Assembly (NCBI RefSeq): GCF_018812025.1
Contig: NC_063061.1
Span: 36,529,366-36,593,365, forward strand
Length of the DNA stretch: 64,000 bases
Source of the DNA: Megalobrama amblycephala
Lineage: Eukaryota; Chordata; Actinopteri; Cypriniformes; Xenocyprididae
Direction: 5' to 3'
Positions within the stretch are counted from its first letter, which is position 1. Each line of letters opens with the position of its first letter. Of this stretch, positions 24,741 through 35,362 are shown one piece after another. The position numbers and the translations under genes are program-made. Under the pieces are notes generated by a model. That model was given only the letters and a program-made list of their open reading frames with translations. It was not told the DNA's origin and did no database searches.

Positions 24741-26316
24741 CAGTTTTTCTCAGTCGCTTTGGTGCATTTCTCACATCACTCTTTACATTTGCACAACAGT
24801 TAGTTCAACCTCCACAACATTTAGTCATTTGTGCACATCATAGTAGCAGTTTCTCATTCCTTCGAACAAATTGCAAATGCTTTTGGACATGCATCAATTG
24901 CTTTCATACAACTCTCTGCTGTTTTATAACATTATCATTTGCTTATGTCATGTCAGTCAAAATTAACTATACTTGTGAATGCTGAATAGTCATTCCGTAT
25001 AAAACTAATAGTCCTCATTTCATTGCTGCAGATGCAGTCATTACATACAAAAATGTTGAACTAGTTGTCAAAATCTGTCAAGCTAATTTTACACATTTTT
25101 TTTAAATCTTTTTTTCCTGAAAATGTCTCCTAAATTGAACAATTTCTCTCAAGTGAATCTCAACTTTCACTGATGAGAAGGGGTGTGTGAAGCATTAGTT
25201 GCAACCAATGATAAGCCACTTCTCTACAATCCCATAAACCCCCACTTTACAAGCATATACGAACCAAGCAGGACATAGTGTGTACCATTTCTACAATACT
25301 GTGACACAGAAGTGGAAGGTCAGCCTCATGGAAGAGGGGTGAGGGTGTGGGGAGGAAGGGGAAGGGGACAAAACAGGGGAAGAGGAAGAAGAGGCCAATA
25401 GGCAGATCCCTGATGAAATCAGGGCTACAATTGTGGATCATGTTGTCAATCACGGCCTCACAGTGGCTGAGGCTGGTCGAAGGGTGCAGCCAAATGTTGG
25501 GAGAACCACTGTAAATTCAATTATTCAAACATTTCGTTGGGAGAACAGGTGTGTATAAATGGACAGTAATTCAGCACTAAACAATCTGCACTACTGTCAT
25601 CGTGTCATACATGAAGCTTGCAGTGGGACAAGAACTTGTCATTGTACATTTTACATTTAGACGTACAGCTTTACTGCATCACACATTTAGTGTATTGTAG
25701 TGTACAGTAGTGTTACAGTAAAGATTTGCCATATGTACTGCAATATTGTTTACAGTTGTGCACAGCTTTACCCAAAGGGAGTTTATGTTTGTTGCAAATA
25801 AGGGTGTATTTTTTTCTTTTGCACAATGCTGTGAACAAATTAGAATTGCAAAGAGCATATGCAGTAAAAATGTGAAACATACATATTCAGTGTCTTGTAC
25901 TCAGTTACCTCACTAAATACAGTAATGTGTAACTTTACTGTATTTTTCAAATGGCTGTGCAAATAGTATATAGTGCTGTCTTGAGCATTTTCAGGTAGTG
26001 TCACCAAGATCTGACTTTTTTACATTGGAAAACATTGACAGAGTAAACTGTCATAATGAAAACATGACAAAGCCATTTGACTATCTTGTTCATAAACAAT
26101 GGTGTCAGGACTTTTCATCTTGATGACATTGACACTTTCATTGACACGAATACTTGCTTTTGAGGAATGACCTATCCATTTTGAGCAAGTGACACACTTT
26201 TGCAGGTTATCAACTAGGTTTTGCAGTTTGTACTAATTGTTTTGAGAACTGCATTAACTGTTGTGCAAATGTAAATAGTGATGTGAGAAATGCACCAAAG
26301 CAACTGAGAAAAACTG
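24741..26316 (+). mobile_element. IS630/Tc1-like element with transposase HTH remnant
   Basis: TIR CAGTTTTTCTCAGTCGCTTT (24741) and its inverted copy ending 26316 extend inward past gcacatttctcacatcac-like sequence. TA flanks at 24739-24740 and 26317-26318. 1576 bp. It retains the DNA-binding part of a transposase (25376-25558) but no catalytic domain, so it is non-autonomous. It has the same end family as 13428-15859 and 28721-29668. Confidence 0.85.
25376..25558 (+). pseudogene. IS630/Tc1-like transposase N-terminal HTH fragment
   Basis: After an acidic run (EEEEEANRQ), a frame from 25406 reads IPDEIRATIVDHVVNHGLTV, then AEAGRRVQPNVGRTTVNSII, then QTFRWENR, and ends at TAA 25556-25558. This matches the helix-turn-helix/paired-like N-terminus of IS630-type transposases (AEAGRRV... 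recognition-helix layout). The sequence gagaacag|gtgtgt near the end would fit a splice donor, so in full-length relatives the gene may continue through an intron here. No catalytic DDE residues are present downstream. Confidence 0.7.
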
Positions 26317-26544
26317 TAATGCATGTGGTGTGTCCTTTTAGGCCTGTATGGACAAGCAAATATGTGAACACAAAAGATTCTTTCTACACAAGTGGAGCGT
26401 TTGATGGATAGCAATGCAGATCAATTTTCAGGGTGTGGAAAGAGACGGGTGAGTTTGAAATTAAGCAAAAAATACTGTGAATTAAATGCAATTAATTACG
26501 CAATATGCGTATGCTTTCTCTATGTCCTTGTGGGATTTGTGTTG

Positions 26545-26700
26545 TATTTAAATCAATTAATACTTTTATTCAGCAAGGATGCATTAAATTGATCAAAAAA
26601 GGCATTTATAATGTTACTAAATATTTTTAATTCAAATAAATGCTTAACATTCTATTCAAATAAAAATGTATCACAGTTTCCACAAAAATATTAAAAATAT
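26545..26700. repeat. Dispersed repeat fragment (cagcaaggatgcattaaattg type)
   Basis: The phrases ttattcagcaaggatgcatt and atgtatcacagtttccacaa are familiar from a highly repeated teleost/cyprinid sequence. A different piece of what I believe is the same family lies at 44898-45045. Family assignment is from memory. Confidence 0.5.
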
Positions 26701-26739
26701 TGGTTGATTATGATTTCCCTTTTTTAACTTTAGTTAGTG

Positions 26740-27435
26740 TGTAATGTTGCTGTTTGATCATAAACAACATCTGCAAAGTTACAACGCTCAAAGTTTAATG
26801 CAAATGGAGATATTTTCTTTTACAGTAATCGCTTTTTAAGGACTACAACAAACGGCTGGTAGAGACTACAACAAGCTTCTTCCCAGGTTAGTGACATCAC
26901 AAACCTTAAAATTTACATAAACCCCGCCCCTGAGAACACACAACAAAGGGGGCGGGGCCATGTTGGGCTGCTTTAGAGAAGAGGAAGAGTTGTTGTAGTA
27001 GAGTGTTGTTGTCATGCCGTCATTTTACGCCGGACTGCTTCACAAACGAGGGTCAATTCAACACAAAAGATCAACATGACGGCACATGCTAGTGGATGAG
27101 TTGAATCAACTCCACAGCAACTACATCAATTTATCCACTAACCATTCAGAAACGTCCAGTTTCATCCTAAAAGTTGTAACTTCTTCCTGAGTCTCTCCAT
27201 CAGTGTCGACTCCGGTTTGAACAATGTAAGGCTGAACACCGTTACTGACAATCCTCATTTTGGCTGCGTGAGATTCTCCAGCTTTGTTGTTGTTGAGCTG
27301 TTAAAGCTCCGCCCTCTTCTGGAAAGGGGGCGGGAACAGCAGCTCATTTGCATTTAAAGGGACACACACAAAAACTGCATGTTTTTGCTCACACCCAAAT
27401 AGGAGCAAATTTAACAAGCTATAATAAATGATCTA
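26740..27435. repeat. Dispersed non-autonomous element, also present inverted at 56797-57115
   Basis: 27115-27435 matches 56797-57115 in inverse orientation almost throughout, including gagctgctgctcccgccccc / gggggcgggaacagcagctc and the ggagaatctcacgcagcc segment. The copy here extends further left (to about 26740). No open frame of note. Confidence 0.8.
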
Positions 27436-27687
27436 GCAATAATAAATTATACTTTTCAAACTCTTGTTAAGCTTTAGGTTCATGCCAATGCAAATGTCTT
27501 GTGTCCATGCTGAGAATGCAACACTTTTTTGCAATGTGTTATGTATTTCAGACACAACGAGACATAAAAATGAACTAGTGTGACTCAAAACACTTGCGTT
27601 CACATGCTTGCATGTGTATATTTTGCATTATGTTTCATGTCTGTCTGCTTTAATTTTTGGCTTTAGAAATATCACTAACCGTCCCTG

Positions 27688-27720
<33 letters not shown>

Positions 27721-27979
27721 GCTTGTCTCTCGCTCATTTAAAATGGGAGCAGTTTCAAATAGTTGCCTCATCCCTGAATGACTACACAAAGAACCTGTCC
27801 TTAAATAATCTCTCTTTCTCCCACAAACACACACCCTGCCTTTTCTTTTTATCCTTCCACACCATCCTCTTTATCATTTCATCTTTTTCTTCTGTCACTC
27901 GTTCTGGAGTTTAATGATTTCACTCACCGTAGCGTTTAGATTTCAGAGCGTGTGTTTCCTCTGGAAGATTCCTTCACTT

Positions 27980-28035
<56 letters not shown>

Positions 28036-28166
28036 AGAGAGAAAGAAAGCTCATTAGTTTTGGGCCTGAGCTGCTGTTAATTAAATAAATTCTGGGTTAT
28101 AGTGTGTGTGTGTGTAGAGGATTGTGTAATGTAGAGGGCGTCCCTGCCTGCGGAGAAAAGCGAATC

Positions 28167-28208
<42 letters not shown>

Positions 28209-28720
28209 GTCTGTCTCTGCTTGCAGTTCAGGGCTGATAATTAGCGCAGGAGGAGGAATATTTTACATCTGTTGGCAAACACGCACACACAAACTTTGGT
28301 AAAGGCCTCTAAATTGGCCGGGATCAAACATTCCCTTGGTTTAAACAGACTTTCCACAACAAAACAAGCTGCACACACACAAATACAGTAGCGGTTTGCC
28401 AGTGGATGCTAGTTGATGTGGGAGGTGACGGTTTTCTACAGACAGATTTTCATCTCATACACACACATATTAGTGTTTAGTCACAGTGATATTTTAATTG
28501 CAGTGAGACACATGTGTGTGTACAGTATTCAGATCCCCTGAAGGTGTGTGTGTGTCTTTAAACTCACCTAAAATACATTTTAAACTTACCTAAAATGCAT
28601 TAGACCTTATGAGTTATATGTCGATAAAGTGCATTATTATTATGGGATATCAGAAATGTAAACCCAGCTAACAGTGAACTTTCTCAGAACGTTCTGACAA
28701 ACATTCTTCCACTAATGTTA
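27436..28720. other. Non-genic sequence with several microsatellites
   Basis: Contains (TC)n near 27690-27720, (CA)26 at 27980-28032 and (CA)18 at 28171-28206. 28040-28260 is less AT-rich (ttaattaaataaattctggg; ataattagcgcaggaggagg) and could be a conserved non-coding element, but this cannot be judged from one sequence. Confidence 0.5.
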
Positions 28721-29668
28721 CAATTTTTTCTCAATTACTTTGGCACATTTTGTGAAACAGTCTCAGAGCATCAGAACTCTATTGCATGTCTGCAAAATGT
28801 AGTAACATTCAATTCATGCTTCAAAACCTAGTTTTTGTGTCAGTAAGTTGGTCAATGCCACCAAAATAAAAAGTGTTTTTGTCATCGTGTGAGCCATGAT
28901 GTTTAGATGTTTTTCATTATGACATTATTTGTGATATACAAATTGCTTGTGTTTTCTACTTTTAAGTTTTCTACACGATACAAGAATGTCAGTTTTGTCT
29001 AGCTGAATGCTCTTGTGTCTCACACTGAGCTTTTTAAATTGCAGATTTCAGCAGTAAGTAAAGATTTCACTGTTGTTGGTTTAACTAAAAAAAAGTAAGT
29101 AATAAACCTTTTTGCCTTAAAATTTCAAGTTCATTGAAATTGGAAAAATTTGAGTTACTGTAGTACAGATGCCTAATATAAAGTGGGACTGAACATTTGT
29201 GTTTATACAGTACATTTATTTTTGTAGAAATGTGTTACATGTAAACTTAAAATTCATATTTTTACACAGTCTGTCTTCCCCAAACGTCACCCACGACACC
29301 ACACATTCTTACATATCTTCCTATCACAACAAGCAACTGTGTATTTTCAGTTTACATGTAACACATTTCTACAAAAATAAACTGCTTGCTGTTTAGGGAT
29401 TTAGACATTCCTGCATGTTCAAAAATGGCAGTGATTGTGATTGGTAAGATTGGAATTCCTATTTCATAACAATGGCAGGCCATTTGCCAGTTTAGCAGAG
29501 CGATGTTAGCAGATGCAGATTTTGCATGCCGTGGCTCACATGATGAAAGTATGTATAGAAGTTGTGAAGAGTTTGACAGTTTCACTTAGAATCAACAAGC
29601 CATGTGCATTTAGATGTTGTGCAAATTGTAGTGTATTGTCAAATTGCCAAAGCATTTGAGAAAAACAG
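28721..29668. mobile_element. IS630/Tc1-like MITE
   Basis: Ends CAATTTTTTCTCAATTACTT (28721) and the inverted ttgagaaaaacag ending 29668 are flanked by TA (28719-28720, 29669-29670). 948 bp. Only the ends resemble the longer members at 13428 and 24741. An internal direct repeat of acatgtaa...acatttctacaaaaata words occurs at about 29216-29240 and 29352-29384. No transposase remnant found. Confidence 0.75.
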
Positions 29669-29889
29669 TAATAAAACATTCGTTCAAAGTTATCTGGTCT
29701 AATGTTCTCAAAAAGTTCGTTTAAAAACATCATTCATGGAACATTTTTATCTGAAACATTTGGATGTTCGCCTAACAGTTTTTGAATGTTAGCCTATTAT
29801 TTGTTTCAGAATGTTCAGAGAACATTCAAAAGTAACATTTCTGTAATGTTTACAAAAGGACTTAAAGTTTGCATAACCGAGAAAATTAA

Positions 29890-30782
29890 AGCTGCAGTTC
29901 GTAACTTTTTTTGGTTACAAATGATCCAAAATCAATTTTTGAGCAAGTACATAACCAGCCAGTGTTCAAAACTATCTCATTATCTTAGCTCGATTCACAA
30001 CGGTAAGCTTGTAATAAGAGCGACATGGTGGATTTCCGCGAGAAATTCGAGCATGCAGCAGTTCGTCTGTGCGTCATTACGTCATGTCCGTAAACAGAAA
30101 AAAGGAGTCCAGGCCAGTCGGTTTTATCACGTGAGGACGCAGCTGCTAGTGGATCATTTATAGCCTTTTCTCACAGCAGCTGAAATAATTAAACTTAGCA
30201 TTTTGATGGCGGATTGTAATCCAGAAAGATCCAAATGACAATCATCAGTGACAACTGGAGATTCAGCCATAGTCAAAAAGCAAAAGACTTTGGACTGAGG
30301 AGTGGCTACAGAAATTGAAATCTACAGGTAACGCTAATATACACATAGTCATAGTAATGCTGATGTTGTTAACATTAACAATTTGAGAACAATATAACAG
30401 TAATAATAATTTGCACGGTTTAGCATGATCTGAGCTAAGCGATCGTTAGATTTAATCATCATTGGCAGCGCGATTTATTGTAGGCCTAAAGCTTTTTTCC
30501 TCAGTTGGTCAAAACAAAAGGGGCAAAAATGTTTCTTACTTGTTCAGATGATATTTTTCCAGTAATAATTCTTATATTGGTCATACTTTCAAGACATAGA
30601 ATCTGATTCTGAAGTTCAGTATCCACACCGGTGCGGTGACTGACAGCAAGCATTAGATTCATCCGCGCTGACGAGCTGTGCCGAGACACAACACACGTAC
30701 AGATAACTGTTCCGCATATGACTGCAATTGCAGGTTTCAAACAAGAGGTGGCGACAAAGAGGAAAAATCACGGACTGCAGCT
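29890..30782. mobile_element. TTAA-flanked non-autonomous element (piggyBac- or Kolobok-like)
   Basis: TTAA at 29886-29889 is followed by AGCTGCAGTTCGTAACTTTT. The right end aaaaatcacggactgcagct is followed by TTAA at 30783-30786. The ends are imperfect inverted repeats with TTAA duplication. The interior is about 890 bp with no transposase. The superfamily cannot be fixed from ends alone. Confidence 0.8.
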
Positions 30783-30786
30783 TTAA

Positions 30787-31275
30787 CATTTTGAACATAT
30801 AGTGAGCATTCAGAAATAATGTTTTCTTAACTTAATGGGAATGTTAGCAAAATGAATAATCTCTCTGCCTCTCATTGCAAGTGTTGTTTTATTCTTCATT
30901 TCAATCTTTTGGTAAACAGTATCGAAATCCATATTTTTTTCTATATATTGAGCTGATCTGTTTTATCAGGTGAACTACAACACAAACACACACACACACT
31001 TTTGGCTATAGAGGAGGTGAGTGCACTGACTTTGTGATGGGGTGAATGTCAGTTCAAGGTCAAACTCTGCTGTAAGTGTGTTGAGGAAACTGGAAGTGAT
31101 GAATATACATCAAATGTTGATGATAACATTTTCCCTCATGTCGATATGCAGAGAGAAACTCAAGCTTGAAATCGACAGTAAGACAGACCACATCTGTCCC
31201 AGATGACATTCAGAAAACACAATTTGTGCAAAAGAGAAGAAATTTTAGCTGGCATAAGCTGCATTACGGTTTTGC
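30787..31275. other. Non-genic sequence
   Basis: No exon or element identified. A short CA run lies near 30983-31000. Confidence 0.45.
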
Positions 31276-31347
31276 TTATATTATATTATATTATATTATA
31301 TTATATTATATTATATTATATTATATTATATTATATTATATTATATA
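31276..31347. repeat. (TTATA)n pentanucleotide microsatellite
   Basis: About 14 copies of TTATA, essentially pure. Confidence 0.97.
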
Positions 31348-31490
31348 CCAGTTAAATCAATGGACTTGAAATATTGATTTTAGTGTAAATTATTTTATTT
31401 TGTATTTTTTTTGTGAGAAGAAAACACAAATATGCATTGTTTCCAGCAATGATAGTAAGAAATGTTTCTTGACCAGAAAAGTAGTTTATT

Positions 31491-32042
31491 AGGGGCCAAG
31501 CACCGAAGGTGCGGAGGCACCTATTGTTATTGTTGGCGTTCTTTTTTTTATTTTTTTTTTTTATTATTATTAGGGGCCAAGCACCGAAGGTGCTTAGGCA
31601 CCTATTGTTATTGTTGGCGTTCCGTACGCTTATTATTCTTCTTCTTCTTCTTCTTCTTCCGCTCTTGAAGTCTATGGCAGCCCATAGAAGCGCTTGCGGG
31701 AAAGTTGTGAAATTTGGCACACAGTTAGAGGACAGTCTGACCTTTGTCCATAGCAAATTTGGAGTCTCTAACTCAATCCCTCTAGCGCCACCAGCTGTCC
31801 AAAGTTGCACTTATGTTTATGTTAATAACTTTTTGAACCATAAGGGCTAGAAACAAAATTCTTTTTTCCTCTGAATCCTTGGGTCAAGACGATTCGATTG
31901 CACCCTATGACGTCATTTTCCGTCATGAAAATTTTTCCGCCATTTTGAATTTTCTGAAAAACCTACTTTTTCAAACTCCTCCTAGGCCGTTACTCAAATT
32001 GAACCAGATCATCTTCAGACCATGCCGACAAAAAGTTTTATT
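31491..32042. repeat. Dispersed repeat R2 (ggggccaagcaccgaaggtgc type)
   Basis: The end motif ttaggggccaagcaccgaag with gcacctattgttattgttgg is present twice (31490 and 31571), so the left end is partly duplicated. It is followed by (TTC)n and conserved gcccatagaagcgcttgcgg and ctaactcaatccctctagcg blocks. A shortened copy is at 32375-32840. The opposite-strand sequence shares words with R1 (4045-8530). It abuts the Tc1 element at about 32042. Confidence 0.75.
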
Positions 32043-32374
32043 CAGAAAAACACACAAACGAATACAACATAGATGACATATCAAATGTTTAAACTGAGAA
32101 AATGTATCATTTTATGGGTTTGTCCAGGGAACAATAAGTTGATTTTAAATTTCATGGCATCAACACATCTCAAAAAAGTTGGGACAAGTTATAACAAAAT
32201 TTACAAAAATGCCATGTTTACCACTGTGTGGCATCCCCTCTTCTTTTTATAACAGTCTGCAAACGTCTGGGGACTGAGGAGACAAGTTGAGATGTGATGC
32301 TCAAGTTTAGGAATAGGAATGTTGTTCCGGTGCATTCTTGTCTAATACAGGCTTGAAGGAGCTAGTTGCTCAGC

Positions 32375-32840
32375 TGCCACCTTGTGGTCAAAAGTTATAA
32401 CAAAATTGACAAAAATCTTAGCTCACTGTGCTTCTTGCTCCCAGTGTTGGCTGCTTCTTTGCCGTTTTTGTGCTTGGCCCCGTATTGCTGCTTGCAGCTA
32501 TATTTATTCTTTTCTTCTTCTTCTTCTTCTTCTTCTTCCGCTCTTGATCTATGATGCGCAAAGTTATGAAATTTGGCAAATGTTTTCTATGGGTCTCTAA
32601 CTCAATCCCTCTAGCGCCAAAGCTGTCCATCTGGACTGCAGGCTGAAACAAAATTCTTTTTTCCTCTGCCTTGGGTCAAGACGAATTCGCACCCTCATTT
32701 TCCGTATGAAAATTTTTCCCGAATTTTCTGATCCTTCTTCTAGTAGATTCGCAGCTGAGAACATGATATCACATTTGTTGTATAAACTTCCTGTCCGCCA
32801 TGTTTTTCAAAAACCTACTTTTTCGTCCTCCTATGTTCCA
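32375..32840. repeat. Shortened R2 copy inside the Tc1 element
   Basis: It follows R2 (31600-32010) in order, sharing cttcttccgctcttga, ctaactcaatccctctagcg and cattttccgt...gaaaatttttcc. Many short gaps relative to R2 make it look abridged. It replaces about 190 bp of transposase sequence present in the other family B copy (about 2515-2690), rather than simply interrupting it. Confidence 0.7.
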
Positions 32841-32849
32841 ATTTTCACC

Positions 32850-33797
32850 AAAATTGGTCTGGCATTGTCATGTTGGAAAATGCAAAAATTACCCTTGGTC
32901 TTCCCTGAAAGAGACGACGTCTGGATGGGAGCATATGTTGTTCTAGAACTTGGATATACCTTTCAGCATTGATGGTGCCTTTCCAGATGTGTAAGCTGCC
33001 CATGCCACACGCACTCATGCAACCCCATACCATCAGAGATGCAGGCTTCTGAACTGAGCGCTGATGACAACTTGGGCTGTCCTTGTCCTCTTTAGTCCGG
33101 ATGACATGGCGTCCCAGTTTTCCAAAAAGAACTTCAAATTTTGATTCGTCTGACAGACCACAGAACAATTTTCCACACTTTGCCACAGTCCATTATTTTA
33201 AATGAGCCCTTGACCCAGAGAAAAACGCCTGCGCTTCTGGATCATGTTTAGATATGGCTTCTTTTTTGACCTATAGAGTTTTAGCTGGCAACGGCGAATG
33301 GCACGGTGGATTGTGTTCACCGACAATGTTTTCTGGAAGTATTCCTGAGCCCATGTTGTGATTTCCATTACAGTAGCATTCCAGTGTGTGATGCAGTGCC
33401 GTCTAAGGGCCCGAAGATCACGGGCATCCAGTATGGTTTTCCGGCCTTGACCCTTACGCACAGAGATTGTTCCAGATTCTCTGAATCTTTGGATGATATT
33501 ATGCACTGTAGATGATGATAACTTTTTGATCCACTCCACTATTTTTGGCCGCAGCATTGGGGGAATTGGTGATCCTTTGTCCATCTTGACTTCTGAGAGA
33601 CACTGCCACTCTGAGAGGCTCTTTTTATACCCAATCATGTTGCCAATTGACCTAAACAGTTGCAAATTGGTCCTCCAGCCGTTCCTTATATGTACATTTA
33701 ACTTTTCCGGCCTCTTATTGCTACCTGTCCCAACTTTTTTGGAATGTGTAGCTCTCATGAAATCCAAAATGAGCCAATATTTGGCATGACATTTCAA
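32850..33797 (-). pseudogene. Tc1-family B transposase, frameshifted and C-terminally replaced
   Basis: The reverse-strand frame from 33797 runs through the HTH (VHNIIQRFRESGT), the basic linker and the KKKPYLNMIQKRRRF block, and breaks near 33210. A second frame from 33186 to about 32875 carries FEVLFGKLGRHVIR, MVWGCMSACGMGS and ends after the region of the second catalytic Asp (NMTMPDQF instead of QHDNARPH, shifted). Two extra bases stand beside the first catalytic Asp (tggtctgtcagacg, versus tggtaagacg in the copy at 1810). The residues up to the catalytic Glu are replaced by R2 sequence. Inactive. Confidence 0.88.
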
Positions 33798-33939
33798 AAT
33801 GTCTCACTTTCAACATTTGATATGTTATCTATATTCTATTGTGAATAAAATATAAGTTTATGAGATTTGTAAATTATTGCATTCCTTTTTTTATTCACAA
33901 TTTATACAGTGTACCAACTTTTTTGGAATCGGGTTTGTA

Positions 33940-35360
33940 TGATATTATTTTTACTGTATTTTTGAGTAAATTAATGCAGTCTTTGCCAACCCCAAAATTT
34001 TGGTAGTGGAAAAAATGAATAGGCTAAATATTGCACAATTATATGATTAATAAATAAAAATATAGTTCTTCCATTAAAATGTATTTTTATTGTAATAAAT
34101 TATTATGTTAAGAATATTCAATATTTATTTTTATAACTCTGTGACTGCACATTTTTCTGTCAAATCCCTCTCTTCACTTCAGTCCATGATTTAACTTTCC
34201 ACAAGGTTTTTTTTTTTAATGTCATGTGAAAACACATCATGATGGTAAATTCAGATCTTTTGAAGTTTTGTCAGTGGACTCATGGTCTGTCATCTTCTCC
34301 GGACGGGCAGCTCTCTGTCCCTCTACACACATTTTCTCTCTTTTGTCTTTTTCTTCAGCAGATGAGATGATTGATCAGGGTGGAGAGACAGACAGAGGGA
34401 GTATCAGATTCTCTGTAGCAGAGGTTTGACAGCAAACACCGCAGGCACAAACACTCGCTCTCATTTCAGTCACTCACACACACACAGACGATAAGTGGTA
34501 CGACTTTCATCAGACGATTCATCGTGTGTGTGTGTGTGTGTGTGTGAGAGTTCATGTTTCGTGACACACTGTGATAACCAAGGTCATCCCGACAGGCCTG
34601 CTGGGAATGCCCTCCGTGAGTGTGTGTGTCCTTGTAGGACAGATCCGGAGGTGGGCATGTCAGGACGTTTCTGATCTGAGAGGAAGTCAGGCGATCTTTT
34701 GTGCCCACGTGTGTCAGGAGAGATCACCTGACTGTCAGGTACGTGGAGCATGAGAGACGATAACGAGGTGGTGATGATGTCAGTGTGTCTGTTGAGTTTA
34801 TTCAGCTGTCCGTCTCGTCAGCACACATGTGAAATACACGCTGAAACACTCATGCAACTTCCGTGAGGGCCGGATGTGCAGCAACTCTTTCCCATGGTCA
34901 GTATTTTTCCCATAAGTTATTGGTAACTCTTTCCTTTTTTTAGTTGCCAGCCAGCGCTAGCATTTTTGATCATTTTCACAAACCTTCATGGCCACCAGAA
35001 TATTTTGTTGTATGAATATCTGAACATGCAATGTAAAAAGAAGGAACAGAGTCTCTGCTTTTACGACAAAAAACAAACAAACAAAAAAACAAAAACGTTT
35101 TATTCTAGCTTTATGCATACTTTTTTTATCAACACTTCAATGTGGGTAAGTTTCATTTAAAAAAGGTGAGAAAATTGAGTTTTTTTCAAAGACTGCAATG
35201 TGCATAACAATGCTATTATAACTTTTATCACTTGTTTCTGTGTTTCGATCTGGAGAGTCTGTACTCTTTCAAAAGATGCAGAATAGCGCCACCTACCGTA
35301 TAACAGTGAATACACAGAAATCCGGAAAATTCCGTAAATGGCGGAAAAAGCTTTAGCTAA
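33940..35360. other. Non-genic sequence
   Basis: No supported gene. Short (CA)/(GT) runs lie at about 34474-34486 and 34523-34546. Two small splice-flanked open stretches (34359-34423, 34638-34738) were examined and not accepted. Poly(A)/(AAAC) runs at about 35069-35095. Confidence 0.45.
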
Positions 35361-35362
35361 TA

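Larger units (their letters stand above)
32043..33937 (-). mobile_element. Tc1-type transposon, family B, 3' end lost and interrupted
   Basis: The intact 5' TIR is on the right: complement of ttttttggaatcgggtttg, ending 33937, with TA at 33938-33939. The element reads right to left. It keeps the 3' untranslated part to about 32043 but not the second TIR; R2 sequence adjoins directly. A 466-bp R2-type segment (32375-32840) replaces part of the transposase C-terminus. It is the same subfamily as the insert at 1538-2697: both share the join gtggagtggatcaaa(g/a)agtta in the HTH region. Confidence 0.88.

Noticed and set aside
26332..26452. Exon-like stretch after ccttttag and before gtgagt
   Set aside because: All three frames contain stop codons within the stretch.
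34359..34738. Two small splice-flanked open stretches (34359-34423 and 34638-34738)
   Set aside because: Acceptor and donor dinucleotides are present, but the reading phases do not join to each other, the open lengths are expected by chance, and no protein family is recognised.
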